Assembly (NCBI GenBank): GCA_047967505.1
Contig: CM106541.1
Source: Dipteris shenzhenensis
Taxonomy: Eukaryota; Polypodiophyta; Polypodiopsida; Gleicheniales
Direction: 5' to 3' (one strand)
DNA: 64,000 bases
Part shown: positions 10,727 to 23,100 of the stretch, one piece after another
Numbering within the stretch: the stretch's first letter is position 1
How the letters are laid out: each line of letters begins with the position of its first letter
Made by a program: the position numbers and the translations under genes
Notes under the pieces: generated by a model
What the model was told of the DNA's origin: nothing
Seen by the model: only the letters and a program-made list of their open reading frames with translations
The model's database searches: none

Positions 10727-13700
10727 CTGTCAAGAAGATGGTACATGAACAGTTACACAACTTAATAATACCATTTACCTTCCCTAATAGAACTGCCAGG
10801 AACTTCAGTCAATTAGCATCCATGAAGATGAACCGCGACACAAGTCCAACAATGATCACAAGCATTGCACTAAATTCTCTCAGTACCCTTACCATATTGC
10901 TTGCAAGCAAACAGCCATATATTATGTACAAAAACAATAGCCCTGTCAGATTCTTGTTTCACAAAGTTGAGTTTCCTGAATTGCCAAACTTGAATTCTAT
11001 GAAGTAAGAGAGAGTGCAAAGCACCCAAGGGTAAAAAACATCATGCAGAGCATGAAAGAACTCATGGCATCAAAGAACTGTACTGAACTCATCAATAAAA
11101 TGCTTTTCTAAAACACAACTGAGGAACCATGCTCTTGTGGTCTCCCCCACCCTCCTTCCTCTTCCCCCCCCCCCCCCAAAAAAAAAACCGCCCACACATG
11201 CACATGAGCGTGTTTTTTAAAACTTAAATAACCCATTTTTATTTTCACTAATTACCAGGTTTTGAACTAGCTATCCAAGCCTCAATTAGAAGGATTGAAA
11301 GATTTGAAAAAGCAAAAAACGTTCGCAAGGCACGGTCTTCCCACCAAAATCTGTCAAACAACACGATTGGGGACGATGCCTTGCCCCCCTCTCTCATCAC
11401 TTCCCACTTTCTGAACTGAAGTGATTTTCTGAACTGAAGTGATTATCTTGGAGACGCTAGCAGAACATATGTATTAGCTGCAACAGAAGACCAATTGAGT
11501 CTTCTTGAAAAAGTACACATAAACAAGTACCAAGTTCCACACCTTTGTGAATCACCTTTCTCTCACATTCCAAATAGCAAGGATAATTTCTGTAGAATTA
11601 GTCACAATATCTTTTTGGTTTCTTTCAGGATTTGCTATCCTAGACTCTTTCAGTGGTACTTTTACCACTTGTTTCTCATGGTATGCACGATGTATTTGTG
11701 CCTTGAGTGCCTTGCTCTTGGCCGTTTCTTTCATACTTAATAGAAGTCTTTTTCGGGACTGCGGCGGGGAGCGCGGGGGGGTGTTAGGTAGTACTCCCTC
11801 TCAAGGTGTGGGCAATATGCTACTATATGGGCCAGTCTAAAATCCGCTCAAACAACTAGATTCCTTCATCAAAATGTAATAGAGTATAAAGGGCCTGTCA
11901 GTTCCCCAGATGACTGAGCCGAATGTCGACACTGTTGGGTTAATTGTTGCAGGACCCACGGATACAACCATCATCATGGATGGTAACAAACAATCATTGA
12001 CACACTTGCAAGCCTCCATGGACGAAAAAATGGAAAATCAGTTGATGGCTCACCAAGACTCTTGTTCTATTTCCTTTGCTTTGGAAGGCTGCTAATCCAA
12101 CAAAAGGAGTTGAATGCTCCTACCAATCCTTGTCATGCACCAGAAAAGTTAATTGTCCCCCCTCTATCTACTTGATTTACCTAAACTCTCTCTTGGGTCA
12201 ATTCGACCTTACAAGTGGGTGATGATGATCTTCAGTTGGAGTTCTCTGCAGCATTAATCAGTAAGGGAGGAACCTTCCACAACCTGCCTCAAACTGCCAT
12301 GATACACCCCTTAAGATTACATCCTGGGATGTTTCCTTCTCTTAAACACAAAACAGAGGGGTGCCTATGCTAGCTCCAGTCAGATTTGAAGGAATTCTAA
12401 CTGGAAAATTATTCATCCCTCCAGATATAACCTTAATTCCCACTGATGTAAGATCTTCCATTGTAAATTGTTCCAGTTTTAGCCACAAAGGCTCTCATCC
12501 TTCCTCAAAAAGTAATCAAGATTTCTATTAAAAGTGTAGGGTACCCGGTATCCCGAGCCACAGAACTGCTAAATTCTAGTGGATCAAGCAAGTGGTCCCT
12601 CAGTTCGAAGTTCCTTTTTTGTATTGTTTTGCAATTGCCTTTCATTGTTACCTGCATCTTCTTCAGTGCCTCTTTCACCTTTAAGCTGTACATTTGTCCC
12701 CACACTTCTCAATTCTGGCACCAGGTAGCTTCACAAGTCGTATGGTTCCCTTTTGTAGAGTTTGAATGGAGCTCTTGCCAGCAGCATCACCTGCATCTGG
12801 TATACATACTTTGTCCAGCTCAATCCCTGACAATTCTTGAAAAAATGCTGTGTGCACTTGTCCTCATAGTAGGCATGGGGCAAACACACTTTACTCCCCA
12901 ACAAGCGCTCGCAGGTCGAGGGAATGTCGATTGCCTTTTTGACAGACCTAGTCAATGCCCATGGTGATCACCAATCAGCCACTGATAGTGAAGGGGAGGG
13001 CCTATATAAAGATCCAATTAGCCATCATTCGTCATCCTCCACTTTAGCCTTCAGCCAGTTTGCGGAGCGTGCTGGTTTCAAAGCCACTGGACAGGATGGC
13101 TTTTTCGCTCACATCCTTGCTGCTGGCCTTCTCTTGGCCACACGCAGTCAAGGTATGCTGCATTAGTGCTTCCCTGCTAGTTTCTTTCATGGCTTCCAGG
13201 ATCCATACTCTTAACAGGAGAATCTTGGAGCTGACAGGTAAAGTAGGAAGGACGTTCATGAAACCCACAGCAAAGGGATGAAGGACAAGGTGCAAAGAAA
13301 CGAAAGGAGTGGCCAAATATTGGAGAACCGAAGGATGAACGACTGACCGTGAACTAGCATACAAGGCACTCTTACTATGTTCCATTTTGCAGTTTAAGTC
13401 TGGGCTATAAGGATTGTCTAATGGATAAATGAATTAAATGTGTTTGCTTGTAACTATGCTATGGAAGGGCCACCAAATAAACCATACAAGGCACTCTCAC
13501 TAAATTCCGTTTTGCAGTTAAAGTCTGGGCTATAAGGGATTGCATAGACAATCCTACCATGAATGAACATACTCGGGGCCTGTGAACCCTGTTCAGTCTT
13601 AACTGTTGTCTCCAAACTTGGCAAAATAAAAGCCTTTGCTTGCCATCCACTCTTTTCTGATGGCAAGGGGAGGGGTGCATGACTGCGGCCTTGACCAATG

Positions 13701-16700
13701 TGCGTGAGATGGGATCATCTATCGTACTATCTTGACCCTAACCTCATCTTGATAAGTGTTGCACTCATCAGTAAAATTCCATTACTTGCACATATCCTTT
13801 TATAACCAGCTTGCCGTTGCTTGTGCACACTATCATCTGCATTATCATTGATACGTAAGACAGAATTGCATCCTGTAGCATGCTTAGCATGAGAGAGGTC
13901 AACCAAATTCCAAATATCTTTCTCTCTGAAAGGAGGACACTTTTCTTGCTTTGGCTTCTGTCATTCTGGTCACACTAGGCATCCTTACAACCTTAGGTTC
14001 TTCTGCATTCATTATATGTAATATGAGACAATAATACAGCTTCAATAGTGGCTGTTGAAACTCTGTAATTGTGTCTGTTGAATGGTCTCCAATCGCCACA
14101 TTAGCACATCTGCTACAGAAAATTAATATTATTCCACCTCAAAAAAGCATAGGGTGAGAAAAGGAACCATACCCAATAACGTGCATCATGTTGGGAGTGC
14201 AAAGGAGTCTCAACCTCAAACAAGCGAAATAAACAAATAAAGAATGGAAAGCACATGTGAAAGCAAACAATGCTCGGACATGAACGCTGAAAGTTCCAAG
14301 GAGGAGGTGGTGAAATGCGTAGCATGCCATCATAACATAATCACACATGTTCCCACCCTTTATACTTTGTCAAGGGTAGCTTGAGAGTTGCTGAACATCT
14401 GCCCCACTAGCTCCCTAGAGTTCTATATGATCTCCAGTTAAGAACTGTAGAAAAATCTTGTCTCCAGGTTGATACCCTCCTATAAAAATATCTCCCCGTC
14501 TGGTCTATACTCATACCAGTGGTTAACACAATGGAACCAAGAAGTCTTTACTGTTAGATTTCTTCCCTAACCATGCTTTAAATAGAGTCTTCACTCTGAG
14601 ATTGGCTGTCATAGCTGCCCCTATTGAATTGCCATAAGAAAAACTGCCTATTAATATGTACCTTGAAACCTCCCTAAGAGTTTAATTCTTTGTTTCAGCC
14701 ACACTATTATGTTTGTAATATGTGAAGAACAGCACAGTCATGTTTGACCTCATAGCTTCCCAAAGACATTGAAACCATGTGACGATTATTTTGATCTGTG
14801 CTATACTGATTATCTGCCACACTGAATGCAAGTGCCTTGAGCTTTCTAAGCCTTTCTCCATAAGGTACACCCATGACATCCAAGTGAAGTTATCAATGGA
14901 GCCATATATTATTTTCCATGGAAATTACCAGCAGCAGAAAGGATACCAATTGCAAGAGCTCGTGTGGCTGTATTAGTAGAAAACATCCAATGAAACTTTT
15001 CAAGCACACAAAACGTCACAATCTAGAGTATGCTTGAGCTCAAATAGTGCCAGTATGCTTGTCCAAGTCCTTCTCAAGTTGAGCATTAAAGATAAGCACC
15101 AAAACATTTCTTCTTATAGGTCCGACGTTGGCTCCATTGCAAAAGTTTTTGTCAAATGCTATAAACATCTTTCTTGCTGTCTCCATCTTTAGTTCAGCTT
15201 CTTGGCATGTTTCTTGCAATTACTTTTGTTGAAGAATGGGAAGGTCAACTATCTCTGGGTTATCAAAATTAGGTTCTATATAATTGTTCAAGGTTAGCAC
15301 ATGGCTTCAAATCCACATACAAATTCGCAGACATCAATCATATACATTTAAAGCTGGCGTTCATCATTCTAAGAGGGGGGTCTCATTTGGTTCTGTGAAA
15401 ACACAGAAATTATGCTCTCTTTTTCTGGGATGTTTTCACTTTGTTGGTTGCTACGACATGTACGTCACTATTTGCATTGCAGTGATATTCTTTGTCTATA
15501 GTTGATCTTTCACATCCAATATGCACCATAGGTCACTAGAGAATATGCATGATAGCAGACCCTTCGTCATTTAAACACCCTTTTTTCTTTAGGTCCCATT
15601 CAATAGTCTTAGCGGGAAAAATGGAAGGAGTCGTGGGACAGAAATAAAAGTACGATCCAAGAGAGGGTATCTGGATAGGGACAAAGGGATGGATATGCAA
15701 GGAGAGGGATAGGTGGACAGATAGAGACTGCACCAGCAGAGGGAAAGGGACTGCAGGTGACGAAAAAGAGGCAATAGCAGGTCCATGAGAAGGGGTTCCA
15801 GACAGAAGGGAGAAAATTACAAGGATCAGCTCCAGAGGGACAGCAAGGGAGGAGGAAGCTTTGAGTGAGAAGCTGAAAGTAGGGACAAGAGACAAGAAAT
15901 CAAGAAGGATTGGAGCAGGGGCAGATGATGGGGGACGTAGAGCAGGCTGAGGTAGCAACCGGGTGTCAATCAAGTATCTTTTGATAGTCTCCTTCTGAAG
16001 ACAAGTTATTTTCACAAGATTTGGAAAACGCACAGTTGTGTGTACTCATACTTGACTTATTCTGTTATTCTAATCATTCTCTCTCTTCAAAGCTCCCACA
16101 TGCCATACCTCTTTACCTTGGATTTGCTTACGTCAACCTAGTCTATTCATGGACAAATCATCTAGCACCAATAACTTTGTGATCTTTGCATGCTCTGAGG
16201 CCCCACAAAAATTAAAAGCTCCATGAAACTGACCTTGATGAAATCATACAAATTCTTGCAGGTCTCAAAGAGCATTTACACCTTGCTCCAGTGGATGTCA
16301 CCGTGAGAATAAATTCAGGACTGTTATGTTAGTCCCAAATTTGGCAACGAAAATCATTCCAGTCCAAAGTCGAGCCAGGCCTTAACCGAGTGTATCAGAT
16401 TTTGGTATGGTCCTTAAAACTGTGACCCAATTACAACTATCTCAACTTCTCTGGTATTTGCTCAAGGAAGGCGTTGTGTCTAGGTTTTCTTCTAATTTCC
16501 CTCTTTCTTCTAGGGCTGGATGTTAAATAAGAAGCTTTTCTAAATTCTATTATGATAGTTAAGAACATTTCAAGGGAATTCCACAATGTTCCAGATGACT
16601 ATTGATTGGGTGGGCACGGCAGTGTCAGTCAAGGTAGTCTGGGGTCATCATGCAAACTAGATGCATAAGTCGAAGCTACCCTTCAGATGATCCGAGGCAT

Positions 16701-19700
16701 TTAGTCATGAATTAAACACATGATAAACAGCAGTATACAATTGAGTGGTAAGAAATCCACTTACCAATTGAGTCCTCCACAACAAAAGCTGTATACAAAT
16801 TCCAGCAATAAGCAGATTTACAGTTTTGACAGATGGTCGTTCACGTTCACTACTAAGACACAGCGTCTGGTGATTCACATCTGAAGCTGAACTACTGTAC
16901 GTAAAACTTTGATTCTTAATCTTCAAAATCAATAGGAACACTACATTTCAACTACCTGAAGTACTGAACCCATGCCGAGCCACGCTTCCACCAGCAGGTA
17001 AAGGTGCGATGCACCTTGATAACAGTCATGCACATTTTCCAAAATTCAGAGTCAAACTAAAATTTCCTACTAAATAAGAGTGTAGTGCATGCACATAAAT
17101 GACCCAAAATATATGCAGCAGCAACAGAGATCATGCTTTCAAACCCAAAGAGGCAAACGTTCAATACATGCCCATTATCAGCTACCCAAAATATAAGAAT
17201 CTACAAAACAAACAGCTCACCAACTCTAAAATGCATAAACCAAGGTTGTGCAGCATTCTAGGACTAAAAAGAACTATTAGCATGAAGATCGAGTTCACTA
17301 CAACAAAAGCTCCAAGAATAATTTACATTCTCTGCCTAAGTAGAGGCATTATAACCTTTTTTAAAAGCACCAGACGAGCACAGCATATGACACTTTTGAG
17401 CTGAAATTTCAAATCATGTCAAGTGTGAAACAAATGCTTTACAATGCAGTTGACCACATAAGCATTTTGGATATAAAAGGAGTTAAAAAGAGATGGCATA
17501 AAAGTGACTTATATATGAACATATCCAACTCAACATGCAATAACATTTGGTTCTACAAACTTGGCAAGATCTTTGAAATACCCACACATTTTTTAGTGAA
17601 GACTTAGAATGCTTTATATTAATAGATGGCTATCCCAGGAAAAAAAAACTAGTAAGCTGAAATATTACATCAAGATAAAATCTCCATGTAGGACAAATAT
17701 ATATCCTGATCTATGCACACACACACACACACTTTTGTCTTTTTCGTTTTTTTGTTTTTTTTTTGTGAATATTGTTGCTTTTTAGGAAGCAATTTGACAA
17801 TGCCCTTTTTCCATGAATGTGGCAAATGCTGATTTTTCCAAGCAGAATTGATCATGCATAAGAGGGGCAGCTTAAGAATATCCTAATATGCAAGAAAGAA
17901 CCCAACAGTGAGACCATCCCATCTTGGAGATTTCCATCTACCACAGGATTTCAAGCCATCAAATAGCTCCCGTTCAGTGAAAGGCACTTCCAAATTGACA
18001 GCTTGTGTAGGAGAAACAATGGGAGAAACATAACGAAGGAGCTGGTGCCCGAGAGGAAGTCCAAATCCCATTGGCATCAGAGTACGACAAATATTTGAAG
18101 ATTGCCTCTTGGAATGTAAACTTTTAAAAAATTCCTTTAATGAGCAACCTTTATCCAGGAAAGCTTTCTGCCTTGCACGGGTTTCCCATTTAGATACTTC
18201 CTAAGATCATTACTTTGCAAGCAAAATCTAGCCTGGCAGATCAAGTCATTTTCTTCCCTATAGAGAGGCCTGGAATGACTCAGCTCAGTTAATGATTGAC
18301 AATTTTGTTTTGCTCGAGCCACGTTTGCCCTCAAAATTTTCATGTAATTTTTACCATAATCCCTGATAACAGATTGCATTCTGGCAACAAAAGCAGTCCA
18401 GGCATAGTCTAAGTCAATGAGACTTTGACGAGAAAGAGGCTGACACGCATCATAGACCAAATCCTTGTAGGCATCATGCTGCAAGTAACTGTTGTTCACG
18501 ATAAGCATCCTTCTGTGTGACAGGAATCATCTGGCATGTCATGGAAAGAAATCCTCAACCATAGAGGGGCATGATTTGAATGCACAAAAGTGTAATCCAC
18601 CCACATTTTTGTGGTCAAAATGTCACAATGCTGTGGATTGATCTTGTACCAATCATCCAGGCGTGCCCGATACGAGGAAATTGCATTATGCTGAAAAGTG
18701 AAGCCTGGCAAAGAAGGCTGAGTTTCTTTCCAAAGATCAACTAGTCGAAGGTGAAGCAAAAGTTGAGACCAATGATCCCGTTCATAGGCCAACATATGTG
18801 TCTTACCAAATATATTATCTCCTGGCTGAGGCGCATTATTAAAATCACCAGAAATGAAAGCATAATGATGCCAAGGATAGCTCTGCATATCCCCCCATAT
18901 CAGACCTCTACAACGAGATGATTGAAATCTCGCCTTGAACTAGACAACACTGCACAACCATCCACCTGCCATTTGCATCATTGTATGCCACTGCAGGCTG
19001 CAAATCATGCCTTATAAAAAATGCTACACCCGAGAAGGAATGCTGCCCAGCATAAAAAATATCATATCCATTAAAGTGACCCTGCAGTCCAGCATACATG
19101 TGTTGATTGTGCCCTTGCAGAGTCACAATGTCAGGCCTGAAACTGTTTAGATACCCCCAAACCAACTTCCATTTTATAGTATCACACAAATTCTGTACAT
19201 TGAGCGTTAAACAGTTAAGATGTGACAACATATTTACAAAGTATGTACAAAGGACAACAAAGAAATCATGTTACGGAAATTATATTTCTGATATATCTTG
19301 CTTTGGACATTATTATTTTTAGTCGAGTGTGACTATGGCAAAGTACTCCATAGGAGCGCACCGGACGCGGCGGGGGTCCTAGTGGATACTTTGTGTGGTT
19401 AGTTGGGGACGCCTGACTAGCTTGTGTTTTGCCATGCTAGATGGTCGGTATTGTGGGTGATTCCATGTTAATACTGATGTCGCTAGTGTCATTGGTGTGC
19501 TTGATTATTGTGCTTTGAGCGCGGTTATGTTGGGATCGGTTGATTCGGTGATTCATTCAATCGATTGTTAATAACTAATGTAATTGGCGGCTTGAGTACA
19601 GGTGATGGAACTCATAGCGAGGATTGGAGTTAGTACGAGGGTACCGATCGAGGTGTCGCACAGCGCATTATAAATGGCCATGGGCCAATTTTGTATTTGT

Positions 19701-20131
19701 TTTATTATTGCAAGTTTGAGCAGTATATTTTGTGGAGGACATAATTCATTTTTGGGCCCTAAGATGGCTATGTAAAGCAAATCCCTCATTTTTGGATGAG
19801 AGGGATAATTTTGGCTCCTTGGTGCTTTTATGGAATATCATAAATACTCTAGATGAGGAAGCGTGAGCCACTCATCTGGGGGGGAGATTGTACCCAGTTA
19901 GCTGTCGCTCTCATAGTGTGATTGTGATCTTCTTCTCCAATTGATTAAGTGGTGAATTTGTGTGAAAAGAATTACCTTTTGGTTTCAGTGGTATTAGAGA
20001 TTCGGTGACACTCTTGTGAAGGATTTAAAAAGAAGCTCCCACGTGCTGAAGTCAGGGAGAAGTTCTTGTGAAGGACGAAGAAGAGAAAGCTTACGGAAAG
20101 AGAGAGAGAGAGAGAGAGAAAAAATAAATAA

Positions 20132-20165
<34 letters not shown>

Positions 20166-23100
20166 TTTCAAGAGGACTCTAGGAGTCTAAGGGGGGCCAT
20201 CGCCATGATGCCCATGCAGCAAATGTGCACGTCTCCTGACAGATACTCCCATTGCGCGCGCCTTAGTCTCTTGTGGACTGCAACAAGGCCATGACTTATT
20301 TTCTTCTCTTCCTGGGCATCGTAAAATCCATCGCCTCTAGCCCTCCGTGATCCGCGCTAGCCTACACCGTTTTCAAGATTTTGTATTAAAAGAGAAGGAG
20401 CATTGAGTTCACTGCCAGCCTCTGCTCCTCTGGTCTCTGTCATCGCGGACAGCAATAGGCTGGTCCCGCAATCTCCATAGCACCGCCTCTACAAAGATTT
20501 ACAAAAAAAAAAAACTCTGCCATCGAGTACCAGTAGCCGCTGCAGTCCGCTACACACAAAGGCACTTGGAGATCCTATCGCGCCGCCTCTGCAGATCAAC
20601 AGTCCCACCATTCCGCGCACGCGATTAACTTCTGCTCGCCTACAATCTCTTGACCAACGTGCCTTTTTTTTTTGTACTCCGAATTCCAAAAAAAAAGCAG
20701 GAGCTTCGGGCCCTTGGGCCTCTCTGGACACAGACTGCGATAGACTTCGCGCGACCGCCCTTGGGGAGACCTCTGTATAGCCGCCGCCCGCATTGCCATT
20801 TCTCTTCCTAACCTTGCATCAAAGGTTCAAAGGCTTCATTTATTTATTTTATAATTGAAAAAAAAAAGAAAAAGAAGAAGAAGAAGAAAAAGCGTTCTAA
20901 AGGCCAACTCAAGAAGACTCTCTTCCATTTGGTGACCTACAACTCAAGTGCTAAGCCACTCCACTGACCAGCGAGGCCGTATAAAAGAGAAAGAAGAAGA
21001 CGAAAATTCAGCAAGCTACGAGGCTCCTACTAGTGATCGGCGCTCAACAAGGCGAAGATCAATGCCAATTCTGAACGCTTGAATCAAGAAGGCGATTGGA
21101 ACCACGAATCACCGAGCAATTAATTGGAGATCAGTCGAGCGCACAAATGACTACGAGCGACATCATTGGTCACATATCTCCCACTCTAGTCCTTTCCACC
21201 TCCGATCAGAGAGCGAGATAAGTGATTTCTTTTGCTTTATATTTCATACACTTAGTAGCTTTCGCCATCCATTTCTTACCATACACTCGAATCACACTTT
21301 TTCATCCGTTTAATTCTCATATACTTAGTATCTTTATTTTTTCTCCGCTTTGCTTTATTTGTACTTATTGCATTATCATGGCGCATCAACCACAACCACC
21401 CACGCTCCAAGAGCAGTTAGATGCACTTCAGGCACAGTTGACCGATGAGCGTGAGCATAGGGAGAGATTGGAAAAGAAAATCAATGGTAAGAAAAGAAAG
21501 AGACATTCATCTGACGATGAGTCATCCGACGATGATTCTGACGATGATACTATTATCAAGACAATCAAAGCCACACTGAGAGCACAAAATTCGAGGAAGA
21601 AGAGTAAGATAAGTAGAAAAGCTTTCTCATTTCAAAATTTTGATGGAAAGAAAGAAGCACCCACTGTCTTGTCTTGGATCAGTCAACTAGATGATTATTT
21701 TTTGGGGGAGAAATTCTCTGAAAAAGATAAGATTAAATGTGCTGCAAATCATTTGGTAGAGAGTGCTGCACTTTGGTGGAACATCAGTAAGCACAGTAAA
21801 AGGCGACCAAAATCTTGGAAGTCTTTTCAAAAGCTCATCAAGAGAGATTTCCTTTCCTCACATTTCAAAGCAAAAGCTAGACAACAATGGGATGCTTTCA
21901 GGCAGTTCGATAAGGAAACGATCTCCACATATACTGATAGATTTTGGCAAACGTTGATCCAATTACAATCCTTGGAGAAAGTTAATGAGCGAGATCAACG
22001 CAGAAAGTATGTGGCAGGTCTAAAGTCTAAGTTGAGAGCCGAGATTAACATGTTTCATCCTCGCTCACTGAACTCAGCAATTTCTCTTGCAATGAATTGT
22101 GAAAGGAAGAATGGGATCCCAAAAGAAGGAAAAGATCCGGAACGGCATGTACCCTTCCATAAGAAAAAGAGATTTGATAAAAAGCCCTTCTTTAGATCTA
22201 AAAATGGTTTTGCTCCACAAAAGACAGATTCTTCCTCCAAGCCGAACGGTGGGACTTTTCCAAAGAAAGAAATAGGGTGTTTCAATGCAACAAGCTGGGA
22301 CACATAGCCACTGAGTGTCCTGAAAGAAAGAAGACCCCGACGGCGAAAGTGCACATGATTGACGACGAAGCAACCAAGCAAGAGGGAGGTAAGTATAATT
22401 GTCATGCTCTTCTAAAGATGAAAGGTTTCATTAATGGCAAAGAGGTTGTTATTTTGCATGACGATGGTAGTACACATGATTTCATTTCGAAAAGAACCTT
22501 AGCAAAGCTAAACCTAGAGTCTTTCCCATCTAACTATAAGGTCAAAGCTGCTTTTACCAAAACAAAATACAATTGCACTAGAGAAGCCAAGAATCTTGAA
22601 ATCTCAATCAAACCCTACAAGGATACACGAGACTTTCTAGTGGCACCCCTACAGGGAGTGGACATCATCTTAGGAATGCCATGGAGGCATCAATACAATC
22701 CTAAGATAGATTATGATTCACATCAGATGTGGATTGAGAAGGACAGACAAGAAATATGTCTGAAAAGCTAAAATGAAATCTGAGGTCAGTCCTTTACTCA
22801 ACCACAAACAAGCCAAAAGAGCAATTAGAAAACGTGAAAAGACACATCTTATTTTGGTGAATACGGTTACGGCTACTCAGCCAAATACTAAGCCTACGCA
22901 CCAAAAATTTCTTTCTCAATTTTCTGATTGTTTCTTAGAGGATTTACTGCCTGGACTACCATGTTCTCGACCTGAAGATCATAGGATAGAAATCCTACCG
23001 GGCAATACTCCACCTTGCAAAGCTCCTTATAGAGTCAATCAGCTAGAGCAAAAGGAAATACAAAAGCAAGTGGAGGAACTGATAGAGAGAGGATTGATAA

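Larger units (their letters stand above)
10727..16955 (-). other. ARPC1: ARPC1 intron, 6.2 kb, largely unrecognised
   Basis: The intron between the last two exons. It holds a C15-A10 run near 11166-11188, a short tandem duplication at 13355-13545, coding-like but unrecognised minus-strand stretches at about 12500-12950 and 14680-15230, and AG-rich sequence at 15600-15960. I found no LTRs, RT motifs or RNA genes in it. Confidence 0.6.

Noticed and set aside
12505-12955. Two minus-strand frames in the last ARPC1 intron as a possible gene
   Set aside because: Overlapping frames with stops, no recognisable motif and no matching splice sites; could be a decayed element.
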